From Desulfomonile tiedjei DSM 6799 (lineage in GTDB: Bacteria; Desulfobacterota; Desulfomonilia; Desulfomonilales; Desulfomonilaceae), in assembly GCF_000266945.1 (NCBI RefSeq), contig NC_018025.1:558001-622000 (forward strand): a DNA stretch of 64,000 nucleotides, in the 5' to 3' direction. The stretch's first letter is position 1. Every line of letters starts with the position of its first letter. The notes below the pieces were generated by a model that saw nothing but the letters and a program-made list of their open reading frames with translations, was not told the DNA's origin and did no database searches. The translations under genes were made by a program, and so were the position numbers. Of the stretch, positions 25,048 to 33,566 are shown piece by piece.

Positions 25048-26429
25048 CGTGATCCGCCTGCCCCGTCTTTGGAGTTTTGCTGTTGAATTCCGTATTTGCG
25101 GATTTTCTTGTGGAGCGTGGTTCGATCTACCTCGAGAATCTTGGCAGCTCGAGTGATATTCCAACCGGTATCCGCCAGGACATGTGCGATGTGGTCCGAT
25201 TCCGCCGATTGAAGAGACCTGGAAAATCCCTTGACCGGAATGCATATCTCTTCGGGTGCGAGATACGCGAATGACTCCGCAGTGATCATGCGTTTACGAG
25301 CAGTCACCACCGCGCGTTCAATCACGTTTTCCAATTCCCGTACGTTTCCCGGCCATGTATAGTCCTGGAGAATTTTTACGGCACCCTCGTCTATGGAATC
25401 GACGCTCCTATTGGTTTCCATGGCAAACCGTTTCACAAAGTGCTTGGCAAGAAGCGCAATGTCTTCTTTTCTCTCTCTCAGAGGAGGGACGCGGAGCGTG
25501 ATCACGTTGATCCGATAGAAGAAGTCCTGTCGAAAACTTCCATTGGCGATCATTTTGTTGAGATCCTGGTGCGTTGCGCTTATCAGCCGAAAATCCGCCT
25601 TGATCGGTTCCACCGAGCCCACTCTATAGAATTTCCTGTCTTGAATGACTCGAAGCAAGTCCACTTGCATTTTCGGCGTTATCTCACCTACTTCATCGAG
25701 GAACAAGGTGCCGGTTTCCGCAACCTCAATGAGGCCTCTTTTCGGTCGAATCGCTCCGGTAAAAGAGCCTTTTTCATATCCGAAGATTTCACTTTCAATG
25801 AGTGATTCCGGAATTGCTCCGCAATTTATGGGAACAAAAGGGCCGCCCATCCTCTTGCTCAGGGCATGAATTGCCCGGGCAATCAGCTCCTTTCCTGTGC
25901 CGGTCTCACCCAGGATGAGGATAGACGACTCACTTCCTGCAACCTCGCTCACTGTTTCAAAAAGTTCGCTCATGGCCGGCGATGTTCCGATGATCTCATC
26001 CAATCCGCCCTTGCATCGATTCACTTCAGCCCGTAAATACTCTGTTTCTTCTACCAATCTCCGATGTTCGAGCAGCTTTGCTACGAGCAGCCCCAAGCCC
26101 TCAGGATCGAAAGGTTTGATGAGAAAATCGTTTGCACCGAGTCTGAGTGCCTGCACAGCGTGATCGACAGTACCGTACGCAGTAATTATCACCACAAGCG
26201 TGGTTGGAAAGAGTTCCTTGACTTTCTCGAGCAGACCGAAGCCTCCCATTCCCGGCATCTTTATGTCCACAAACAGAATGTCATAGAAGCTCTGTTCCAT
26301 AAGCTTCAGAGCATCTTCTGCCGATTCCGCCTTGTGTACCACCGAGCCCTCTTGTTCCAACCACGCCGAGAGCGACTCTCTGACGATCAGTTCGTCATCA
26401 ACCACCATGAATCTGTGTCTTCGGCTCAT
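25044..26429 (-). CDS. Sigma-54-dependent response regulator (NtrC/AtoC type)
   Basis: 461 residues: receiver (1-120) with phosphoacceptor D55 in ILFVDIKMPG, then an AAA+ domain with Walker A GETGTGKE. It carries the sigma-54 contact loop GSFTGA, a conservative variant of GAFTGA, followed by Walker B-type LFLDEVGE. The C-terminal Fis-type helix-turn-helix is HIAHVLADTGWNITRAAKILEVDRTTLHKKI. It activates sigma-54 promoters when phosphorylated. The kinase gene lies 15 bases upstream, and the archaemetzincin start overlaps the stop codon by four bases. Target promoters are not visible; I found no convincing -24/-12 pair in the immediate neighbourhood. Confidence 0.95.
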   Translation of the reverse strand: MSRRHRFMVVDDELIVRESLSAWLEQEGSVVHKAESAEDALKLMEQSFYDILFVDIKMPGMGGFGLLEKVKELFPTTLVVIITAYGTVDHAVQALRLGANDFLIKPFDPEGLGLLVAKLLEHRRLVEETEYLRAEVNRCKGGLDEIIGTSPAMSELFETVSEVAGSESSILILGETGTGKELIARAIHALSKRMGGPFVPINCGAIPESLIESEIFGYEKGSFTGAIRPKRGLIEVAETGTLFLDEVGEITPKMQVDLLRVIQDRKFYRVGSVEPIKADFRLISATHQDLNKMIANGSFRQDFFYRINVITLRVPPLRERKEDIALLAKHFVKRFAMETNRSVDSIDEGAVKILQDYTWPGNVRELENVIERAVVTARKRMITAESFAYLAPEEICIPVKGFSRSLQSAESDHIAHVLADTGWNITRAAKILEVDRTTLHKKIRKYGIQQQNSKDGAGGSR

Positions 26430-26444
26430 GGAACATCGCCTCCC

Positions 26445-28019
26445 TTATTCAGAGCATTGCGGAAGTTTGTTCTTCGGAATCGATCTTCTGAAAACGGGGA
26501 GAGTTATCACGAAAGTAGCGCCCTCATCCGCATCCTTCTGGAGCTCGATAGTGCCTTCGTGCTGGATAACGATCCCGTATACCACGCTCAATCCCAAACC
26601 CGTTCCTTTTCCGAATTCTTTTGTCGTGACAAAAGGTTCGAAAAGATTTTCCTGCAAGCTTTTCGGAATACCCGATCCCGTGTCGCTGATTCTAATCTGT
26701 ACGCCGTCCGCATCCGGTTTATAGTAAGCTTGAACGGTAATAGAACCTCCCCTCGGCATCGCTTCCACGGAATTCAGCACCAGATTGAGAATTGCCTGCT
26801 TCACTTGATTACGATCTCCCCGCAAAGGTGGAAGGTCTTCGCTCAGATCCTTATGAAATGATATGCCCTGAAGCTCCATACGATTGCCCACCAAAAGCTC
26901 GACCTCATCCAGCACTGAATTTAAGTGCACCGGTGTTTTCTCCAGAGTTCCAAGACGGGCAAAAGACAGGAGACTTCGCATGATATCTCCGCATCGCGCG
27001 GATTCCCCTGCTATGAGATCCAGGTACATACGAAACTTGTCAATCTGTTTTGCATCCAGGTTGCCGGAATCCAGGGACGATTTCATCAGCTTGGAAAAGG
27101 TGAGAATTCCCTGAATGGGGTTATTGATATCATGCACAGCCGCAGCAGCGAGTTTGCCGAGAGCCGCCATTTTATCATGGTGCAGGATTTGGGAGAAATC
27201 ATGCTTCATGGACCGCGCCTGGCGGTCGAGAACCGGAGCAAAACCTCTGGTCACATCTTTCCAGACCATCAGAACACATTTCTTGCCTGATTCATCCAAA
27301 CCCAGAGGATAGGCACTGATTGTAAAATAACGGTTGCGATGTTCTCTTCGTTCTTCTCTGACCAAATGAGTGGAGTGGCCGGTAAGGAAAACTTGTGAAG
27401 CAGGACAGCCGGCAATCTCGCATGGTTCCATTCGACGGTGAATTACCCAGTGGCACGGACGGCCCAAACACCCTTTCTTCGACATTTTCGTCCGACTTAG
27501 AATGGCATTGTTGATATCAAGCACGCGAAAATCTTCATCAATAACCAGGATACTCACGCCGGAACCTGCCATGAGCACCTCTTTGATCAATTCCACATTG
27601 CGCAGCTTGGTCTGGGTGGTTCCAAGTTGTCCCGAAACTCTCTTGAGGGCTCGCAGAGCTTCCACATCAAACGGTCCCATGATCTGTACTTCTTCTGGTA
27701 CTGTATTCAGTAATTCCCGGTGAAATCTTCTGTTGTCGGACGTGAGAACGATGATTTCCGGACTGCATTCTTCCATGGCAATCCGGTAATCCGTATAAAG
27801 AGGGACTCTGCACGCCTTTTTCGTGAGCCTGGCAGTGGTCTCGTCGTAGGCAAGTATGATAATCCCCGCAAGTTTCAGTTTGTAGCCGAGAGTTTTCAGG
27901 GAATCGATTGTTTCACTGATAAGAGACGGAAGGGGAGTATCCACCACGACCAGGGCTCTAAGGTGTCTTTTCCGCGAAGCCTCTGCATTACGCTTCTGGG
28001 ATCGGCCGTCTTGATTCAT
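26445..28019 (-). CDS. PAS-domain sensor histidine kinase
   Basis: 524 residues, apparently cytoplasmic (no transmembrane segment). Residues ~15-130 resemble a degenerate receiver (ALVVVDTPLPSLISETI...EIIVLTSDNRRF) lacking a clear phospho-Asp pocket. A PAS domain (~150-270) contains an unusual four-cysteine set (CLGRPC...EPCEIAGC). HisKA has H296 in VHDINNPIQG. The HATPase has the N-box NLVLNSVEA, DTGSGIP, and TGLGLSVVYGI. I chose ATG 28019 (GGATGG seven bases upstream) over TTG 28055. Cognate of the NtrC-type regulator gene 15 bases downstream. The cysteines suggest sensing of redox, metal or an iron-sulfur cofactor, but this is not shown. Confidence 0.93.
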   Translation of the reverse strand: MNQDGRSQKRNAEASRKRHLRALVVVDTPLPSLISETIDSLKTLGYKLKLAGIIILAYDETTARLTKKACRVPLYTDYRIAMEECSPEIIVLTSDNRRFHRELLNTVPEEVQIMGPFDVEALRALKRVSGQLGTTQTKLRNVELIKEVLMAGSGVSILVIDEDFRVLDINNAILSRTKMSKKGCLGRPCHWVIHRRMEPCEIAGCPASQVFLTGHSTHLVREERREHRNRYFTISAYPLGLDESGKKCVLMVWKDVTRGFAPVLDRQARSMKHDFSQILHHDKMAALGKLAAAAVHDINNPIQGILTFSKLMKSSLDSGNLDAKQIDKFRMYLDLIAGESARCGDIMRSLLSFARLGTLEKTPVHLNSVLDEVELLVGNRMELQGISFHKDLSEDLPPLRGDRNQVKQAILNLVLNSVEAMPRGGSITVQAYYKPDADGVQIRISDTGSGIPKSLQENLFEPFVTTKEFGKGTGLGLSVVYGIVIQHEGTIELQKDADEGATFVITLPVFRRSIPKNKLPQCSE

Positions 28020-28119
28020 GTGTGCACCATCCGCGATGCTGATTAATTCTAGCAAAAAAAGGTTTTCTTACAAAGAAGGTTAATGAGTAAGTGAGAAGAA
28101 GCGACCGCAAAGAATACTA

Positions 28120-29054
28120 CTAAACAGGTTCGACGGATTGCTTACTCTCCTTTCTCGAACCATAACGCATTGCGTACACTTTCGTAAGCTCTGCCCCGAA
28201 AAAAAACACTTGAGCGGAATAGTACACCCAAAGAATAAGAACCACGAGCGATCCTGCCGCCCCGTACACGGAGAGAATCACGCTCATTCGCGGTACATCC
28301 CAAAAGCGAATTTGCCCACAAGAAAGAGCAGCGTGGCCACAGCCGAACCAAGCCATACGTCTTTCCACGCGATGGGTGTTTCGGGGACCAGCTTATAGGT
28401 AAGTGCAAGAAGTGCCGGAATCACGGCAAATGTGACCAGCACGTTAAGACCTTCGATCAGGTACGCGGGAATATGAACTAATCCTTCGAGAATAGCATTC
28501 GCCCCGGCAAGTACCGCCGATGCCGTTATCGAAAAGATCAGAAGAACGCCAAAACTTACCACGAAAATAAAGGAAACCGCTCGTTCGTAAAGGATGCGAA
28601 ACCCTCCCTTGCTGTGCACCCCCCAAATGTTGTTGAGCGAACTCTGTAGTTCCACAAAAACCGCTGTCGCAGATAATAATGCGGCTCCGAAGCCGATTAT
28701 CGGGAGCCGATTTCCTTTTAATTCTCCCCAGAAACTGTCCAGCACAGCAAACAGGTAATCTGCAGAATCCGGGCTGATCATTCGTTGGATTTGATGCGTT
28801 AGCTCCGATTTCGCCGTTGCGGCGCCTACGAATAACCCTGCGATCCAGAGGCCGAACAAGAGCACGGGACCTACGGAAAAGGTCGTATAAAACGCAAGTG
28901 CCGCAGCCATTCTCATTGCATTATCGTGGCTCCAATGCTCAAACGTTTCGACAAGGACAGCCCATATTTCACTCAGCACAAAACGGAATTTAGACACCGC
29001 ACGCTCACTTCGGTCGACTCGGACAACCGGCAGGAATTTGCCGCTCAGTTCCAA
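28120..29054 (-). pseudogene. yihY: YihY/virulence factor BrkB-family inner-membrane protein, frameshifted
   Basis: The first frame (29054-28284, 256 residues) has the YihY start WSHDNAMRMAAALAFYTTFSVGP, several transmembrane helices and LVPETPIAWKDVWLGSAVATLLF. It stops right after KFAFGMYRE. The missing C-terminus (SVILSVYGAAGSLVVLILWVYYSAQVFFFGAELTKVYA) continues in another frame down to 28120. Adding one base near 28296-28300 restores a normal protein of about 311 residues. So the gene is either truncated by a one-base deletion or the read has an error. YihY was once called RNase BN, but that activity belongs to another gene; its function is unclear. The N-terminus is near 29054; the Shine-Dalgarno is weak. 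Confidence 0.8.
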
Positions 29055-29203
29055 CTCAGTGTAGCAGGGCTGTAAGTTTTGTGAAAGTCAGGACTTCCAT
29101 CCGCTTGATAGATGCGAAGCAACGTTCCTGGTTCATTACTAATATATGGAAGAGCGCCGACTGCCGATGAAGTGGACGAAAGAGTCAATTTCTGGAGCAC
29201 ATC

Positions 29204-29902
29204 ATGATCTTCAAAGATAGAATAGATGCCGGTAAGCAACTTGCTAAAGCTTTGGTCCAGTATGCGAACCAAGCGGATCTGGTGGTGTTGGCACTGCCGC
29301 GAGGCGGTGTTCCCGTAGCTTATGAAATTGCCGAGGCTCTAAACGCGTCGCTTGACGTATTTGTTGTAAGGAAGCTGGGGGTTCCAACTCATGAAGAATT
29401 AGCCATGGGTGCCATTGCTTCCAGGGGAACTCTCATCGTCAATCGCAACGTCGTGGAGGCATTTGGCATTGACGAGTCACGCCTGGAACAGGTGGCGCAA
29501 CGCGAGTTAATGGAACTCACCCGGAGAGAGAAAGCATATCGGGGGGAACGAGAACCACTCGCTGTCAAGGGCAAGAAAGTAATACTCGTGGATGACGGCT
29601 TGGCAACAGGTGCAAGCATGCGAGCTGCAATTGCGGCGCTGAAAACCCTAAGCCCTGCCTCGTTGATCGTAGCGGTTCCGACAGGGCCACGGGATGTGTG
29701 CCGGAAAATCGAGGGTGAGGTCGATGAACTTGTATGCTTGACTCAGCCTGAACCGTACGAATCAGTGGGCACGTGGTACGTCGATTTTTCTCAAACCGAC
29801 GATGACGAGGTCCGAGAACTTCTCTCCCGGGCAGAGATGCGATTTATGCGGTCTCGTCATGCGGAAACGGAAAAAGGAACAAGCTATGAGCACGTTTTCT
29901 GA
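29204..29902 (+). CDS. Phosphoribosyltransferase-domain protein
   Basis: 232 residues. Type I PRTase fold with the PRPP loop VILVDDGLATGASM near residue 127 and an early LALPRGGVPVAYEIA substrate or PPi loop. ATG 29204 has GGAG six bases upstream. Proteins of this family are often fused to, or encoded beside, an alpha/beta hydrolase; here the hydrolase gene overlaps its end by 17 bases. The substrate base is unknown; it is not one of the named purine or pyrimidine salvage enzymes. The pair probably works as one complex or pathway. Confidence 0.87.
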   Translation: MIFKDRIDAGKQLAKALVQYANQADLVVLALPRGGVPVAYEIAEALNASLDVFVVRKLGVPTHEELAMGAIASRGTLIVNRNVVEAFGIDESRLEQVAQRELMELTRREKAYRGEREPLAVKGKKVILVDDGLATGASMRAAIAALKTLSPASLIVAVPTGPRDVCRKIEGEVDELVCLTQPEPYESVGTWYVDFSQTDDDEVRELLSRAEMRFMRSRHAETEKGTSYEHVF

Positions 29903-30602
29903 GAAAACCATTCGTGTCCCGGCCGGACCTCACGTACTTGAAGCAAATTTGAACATTCCGGATGAAGCTCAAGGCGTGGTGGTTTTTGCACATGGAAGCG
30001 GAAGCGGAAGGCTGAGTACCCGGAATAGATCGGTTGCCCGAACACTCTTCGACCAGGGCATGGGAACACTTCTTATCGATCTTCTTACGGAATCTGAAGA
30101 AAAAATTGACTTTCTTACAAGACAATATCGATTCGATATCGATTTACTGGCAAAGCGCCTGATCAAGATTATTGACTGGCTCGTCTCTTACTCGGAAACC
30201 GACAAACTCCGCATAGGATGCTTCGGATCGAGCACGGGCGCAGCGGCCGCTCTCATTGCTGCGGCAGAACGCCCCAGGAATGTCTGTGCCGTGGTTTCAC
30301 GTGGTGGACGGCCTGATATGGCACTGCATGTGCTGTCTGAAGTGAGAGCGCCTACGCTGTTCGTTGTGGGAGGCAACGATCGTACAGTTTTGCAACTGAA
30401 CGAAACCGCGTATAACCAGCTTCAAACGAAAAAGCGCCTGGAAATTGTTCCGGGAGCATCGCACCTGTTCGAAGAACCCGGAGCCCTCGAAACAGTTGCT
30501 TCACTGGCTGCAGAATGGTTTTCCATTCACCTGAATCGTGATGAATCATATCCTGCGAATGAACGCTCGTGCGACTTTCATTCGGAGCAACAGTCTCTTT
30601 GA
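29886..30602 (+). CDS. Dienelactone hydrolase-like alpha/beta hydrolase
   Basis: 238 residues. It has an oxyanion region VVVFAHGSGSGR, the nucleophile elbow CFGSSTGAAAA (Ser in G-x-S-x-G), a later Asp in VVGGNDRTV and the catalytic His in PGASHLFEEPG. The triad order and spacing fit the DLH-like family that accompanies or is fused to phosphoribosyltransferase domains. ATG 29886 lies inside the preceding gene (17-base overlap), with AAGGA upstream, which indicates coupled translation. The frame is open to 29802, but that extension overlaps the PRTase gene. Substrate unknown. Confidence 0.87.
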   Translation: MSTFSEKTIRVPAGPHVLEANLNIPDEAQGVVVFAHGSGSGRLSTRNRSVARTLFDQGMGTLLIDLLTESEEKIDFLTRQYRFDIDLLAKRLIKIIDWLVSYSETDKLRIGCFGSSTGAAAALIAAAERPRNVCAVVSRGGRPDMALHVLSEVRAPTLFVVGGNDRTVLQLNETAYNQLQTKKRLEIVPGASHLFEEPGALETVASLAAEWFSIHLNRDESYPANERSCDFHSEQQSL

Positions 30603-30816
30603 TACTCTGAGATGAACAAGAAGCAAAATCAGTTATCGTGCCTGTTGTGGAAATACCAAGACAGGGACATGCAATCTGCTGTGCCGTCAACTTAGCCGTG
30701 AGAATCAGATTGCAGGCTCCGATTCAATGTGCTAACGTTTGACGGATTGTTGTGTTTTCCGGTTCCGAGTGTCAAATCGTCAGGGATTTCTGGTTATTCT
30801 CAAGGAGGCGTTCTTC

Positions 30817-31152
30817 ATGGGCGGCGAATTCAAAGTGAAATGCACAGCTTGCGGCTTCCCCAACCGACTGAAAATAGGTCGAGTATATCAACGATTATTG
30901 TGCGAACAGTGCAATGCGGAAATAGATATGGACGCTTCAGGCACGCTGGAACTTATCATGGACCCCAAACCGGTGACTCTTCGCAGAGACACTGTTGTAG
31001 TAGGATTTCGCTCTCGGGAAGACGAGGATCACACGAAGTGCCCTTTCTGTGGTTCCGAGGCAGACCTGGAATTCGAAGACGTTTTGGGAAGCAAACAGCG
31101 ATTTCGCTGCAAGAAATGCCAGAAAACATATGAAGCAAACCCGAAAGATTGA
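30817..31152 (+). CDS. Protein with two zinc ribbons, unknown function
   Basis: 111 residues with four CxxC pairs: KCTACG, LCEQCN, KCPFCG and RCKKCQ. These make two zinc-ribbon modules separated by a short linker (residues ~40-65). The start at ATG 30817 is fixed by AAGGAGG eight bases upstream; the frame extends 26 codons earlier without a signal. No enzymatic domain is visible. Zinc ribbons of this kind bind nucleic acid or protein. The gene stands alone between the hydrolase gene and the family C repeat. Confidence 0.78.
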   Translation: MGGEFKVKCTACGFPNRLKIGRVYQRLLCEQCNAEIDMDASGTLELIMDPKPVTLRRDTVVVGFRSREDEDHTKCPFCGSEADLEFEDVLGSKQRFRCKKCQKTYEANPKD

Positions 31153-31396
31153 CCCGCAGTCTGTAATGATTCGGTGACAGATCACCCCCACTGCTATTGT
31201 TAGAGCACCGGAAAAGCGATCTCGTATAGTACCTAATTCCGGACTGTCATATTATTCCTCAACAACTTTCCCAGTACTATAACTGTTATCGAAAGTCTTG
31301 ACGGAATCCCAATGCCTGCAATGGGAAGAATCAGTAGCGCCGGCGTCCCTGCCGGCGATAACTTATTGCTTTGTTTGGTGAATTGTTTGCCGGCAC

Positions 31397-31407
31397 GGAG
31401 GCCGGCG
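31397..31407 (+). repeat. Target-site duplication, left
   Basis: GGAGGCCGGCG directly before the IS left end; the identical 11 bases follow the right end at 32922-32932. A 10-13 bp duplication is usual for several IS4-family groups. Confidence 0.92.
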
Positions 31408-32921
31408 CAATGCTGTTGAATTAAGGAAAGGGTTCTTGATTTTTCACGTTTAACCTCCGAGAATTCAGAAGGAATTGTGTTGACATGCGGGTAGTTACGC
31501 GCGATAAATTCTTTCAAAACAAGCTGCTGAAAGGATTTTATTATGGCACGCATTATGCTTTGAAGAACCATGCCAACTTAGCGCGTACGCTGAAAAATTT
31601 CTTCACATTATTCCCGGACAAATCGACCCTTCCAAGAAACGCTCGCCTCAGGACTTTACTCGAAACAGAAAACTCGCCTTTGGAAAGCTTATCACCTTCA
31701 TCTTGTCCATTGCCGCCAGTGGAAAGGGTAAAGGAGTGGACATGAAATCCGGTGAATTCTTTCGACATGCCAGAATTCTTGGCCTTTGGCCTGACGCCGA
31801 GGCGATCCATCGAAGCGCGCTCACCAAGGCGCGCAAAAAGGTGGATTGGAGGATCTTTCGGCAAATACTCGATGATGCGGTTGGTCTGGCTTATGAGTGT
31901 TGGCCTAAGAGCCCGAAGGACGAGTGGCATGGTATGTCCACTCATGCGATAGATGGCTCCGACTATACGCTTCCAGCCGCCGATGAGCTCAGGGCCGAGT
32001 TTGATCCTGAGAGCGGACTTGGGCAAGCGGGCAAAGGACATTATCCTCAGTGTCTTGTATGCACGCTCTATGACGTCTTCAGACGTCTGCCCATCGCAAG
32101 AACTGTGGTCCCGGTGAATTCTTCGGAGCGGGACCAAGCCAAACATCTCCTGCCCCTCGTGCCTGAGGGAAGTGTCTTGCTCCTGGATCGAGGTTACCCA
32201 GGATATGAATTTCTCAGCTACCTTTTGGACAAGTTCAAAGGCTATTTCGTGATACGTTGCCCCGCAACGTCCACCTTCGCCACAGTAAAGGAATTCATTC
32301 GGAGCGGGAAGAGCGAAGCCGAAATCGTGATTCCTCCGACATCGAACTATCTCAGCCAGGTGACGGCTGAACAACGAAAGGCCGCCAAGCCCATCAGAGT
32401 GAGAGTCATCAGACTGTCCAATCCTGACGGAACCCTCTCGGTTCTCCTGACGAATCTTTACGACAAGGTGGAGTTTCCGAGACAGGAGATCACTGACCTC
32501 TATTTCAGGCGATGGGAAATCGAGAGCTATTTCCGGGATGAAAAGATTGGGCTCGAAATCGAAAAATTTCATGGCAAAACCTGCAACAGCGTCCTGCAAG
32601 AACTCTTTGCAGCTGCGATCATGGCTGTGATCTCAAGAACTCTCATGGCCATTTCCACCCAGTTACTCGGTGGAGAGCTCGGAGAACCTCAGTTCAAGAA
32701 TGCGGTCATGACGCTCGCGTCTGAAGCCGCCGTGCTCGCCGCAGACGATCCTGAAAGAGCCATCGAAATCTTTCAGGATATTCTCAAAGAAATCTATCGT
32801 GTCAAATACTATCGACCAAACAGTCAGCGACCACCCCAACCAAGGGTGAACAAGCAAAGCAAAAACAAATGGCTTTACCGCAGGTACAAAAATGTCCCCG
32901 CAGCTTAAGTCAACAGCATTG
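31408..32921 (+). mobile_element. IS4-family insertion sequence, 1514 bp
   Basis: Terminal inverted repeats are 18 bp with one mismatch: CAATGCTGTTGAATTAAG (31408-31425) and, on the other strand, CAATGCTGTTGACTTAAG (32904-32921). The element is flanked by a perfect 11-bp duplication and carries one DDE transposase reading frame with the IS4 YREK signature. The left ~75 bases are non-coding. It inserted into a family C repeat in a hairpin arm. The transposase N-terminus seems frameshifted, so the copy may be inactive. Confidence 0.93.
31485..32908 (+). CDS. IS4-family DDE transposase, N-terminus apparently frameshifted
   Basis: The main frame, open from 31508, runs to 32908. Its only usual start codon is TTG 31703, giving 401 residues. 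Catalytic residues: D84 in AIDGSDYTLP, D162 in LLDRGYPGYE, and the YREK motif YFRRWEIESYFRDEK with the third acidic residue. Upstream of 31703 the same frame still reads as transposase (FTRNRKLAFGKLITFIL) but lacks a start codon. A different frame from ATG 31485 covers the beginning (ARTLKNFFTLFP). One indel near 31540-31620 would explain this. The C-terminus ends 13 bases before the right inverted repeat ends, as usual for compact IS. Alternatively frameshifting is programmed. Confidence 0.85.
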
Positions 32922-32932
32922 GGAGGCCGGCG
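32922..32932 (+). repeat. Target-site duplication, right
   Basis: GGAGGCCGGCG immediately after the IS right end, identical to 31397-31407. Confidence 0.92.
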
Positions 32933-33236
32933 CTACCAATTGCTGGGAACTGCTTTTCACAATCCGTGATTACTTTCGAGAATCGGTATAACAACTTCGT
33001 TTTTTTCCTGCCACGCGTATGTCTGATTTCCAACAAACCGATCCTTTACAGACTGTAAAAAAAGTGACATCACGCGATTGCAGGCGATCAATTCGTGTGC
33101 CGAAGTGTACCGGGGGAATCTCTCTTCCTGGGCGATAACCAAGATTCTGACCCATGGCATAGACATTGCAAATTTGGCTGCGAGTCGTAAGCAAAAAGTC
33201 GAAGGACTTTGTAACACGATAAGGAGGTTGTGTGGA

Positions 33237-33536
33237 ATGAAACGGATCTATGCCATTTGGCCTGCGGTACTAGCATTCCTATTGCTGTTGGTGCCTGAAT
33301 TGGTCATGGCCGCAGGCGGTAAGGCGGAGATGCTCATAGTCGTGGCCGACAATCGTGTTGTCGACTGGAGTGTGAGCAAATGGTGGGTGAATCTGTACAA
33401 CACCGATCCATTCATGTTCGGCCTATGGTGCACGGTTTTCACCGCTTTCCTGGGTGTCTCATTGGGATTCATTACTGACCGGATCATGTCACATACCGGT
33501 CTGGATCTCACATCCAGAAAGATCGTAGAGCATTAA
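33237..33536 (+). CDS. Small membrane protein preceding a TauE/SafE permease
   Basis: 99 residues. An N-terminal signal or membrane segment (IWPAVLAFLLLLVPELVMAAGG) is followed by a short periplasmic-looking stretch with tryptophans (VVDWSVSKWWVNLYNTDP). A second membrane helix (FMFGLWCTVFTAFLGVSLGFI) and the tail DRIMSHTGLDLTSRKIVEH follow. AAGGAGG lies eight bases before the ATG. The frame extends further upstream, but without ribosome-binding signal. The permease gene starts 30 bases after the stop. It has no named family that I recognise; the constant neighbour relation suggests an accessory subunit of the permease. Confidence 0.75.
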   Translation: MKRIYAIWPAVLAFLLLLVPELVMAAGGKAEMLIVVADNRVVDWSVSKWWVNLYNTDPFMFGLWCTVFTAFLGVSLGFITDRIMSHTGLDLTSRKIVEH

Positions 33537-33566
33537 GCCAGGATAGCAAGTAAGGAGGACTGACTC

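Larger units (their letters stand above)
31278..32990. repeat. Family C palindromic repeat, copy C2, split by an IS element
   Basis: The left part (31278-31407) begins TATAACTGTTATCGAAAGTC and matches the right end of copy C1 on the other strand. The right part (32922-32990) ends TTACTTTCGAGAATCGGTATA, matching the left end of C1. Removing the IS (31408-32921) and one copy of the duplicated GGAGGCCGGCG gives 188 bp, against 187 bp for C1. So this is one MITE-like copy interrupted once. Confidence 0.88.
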
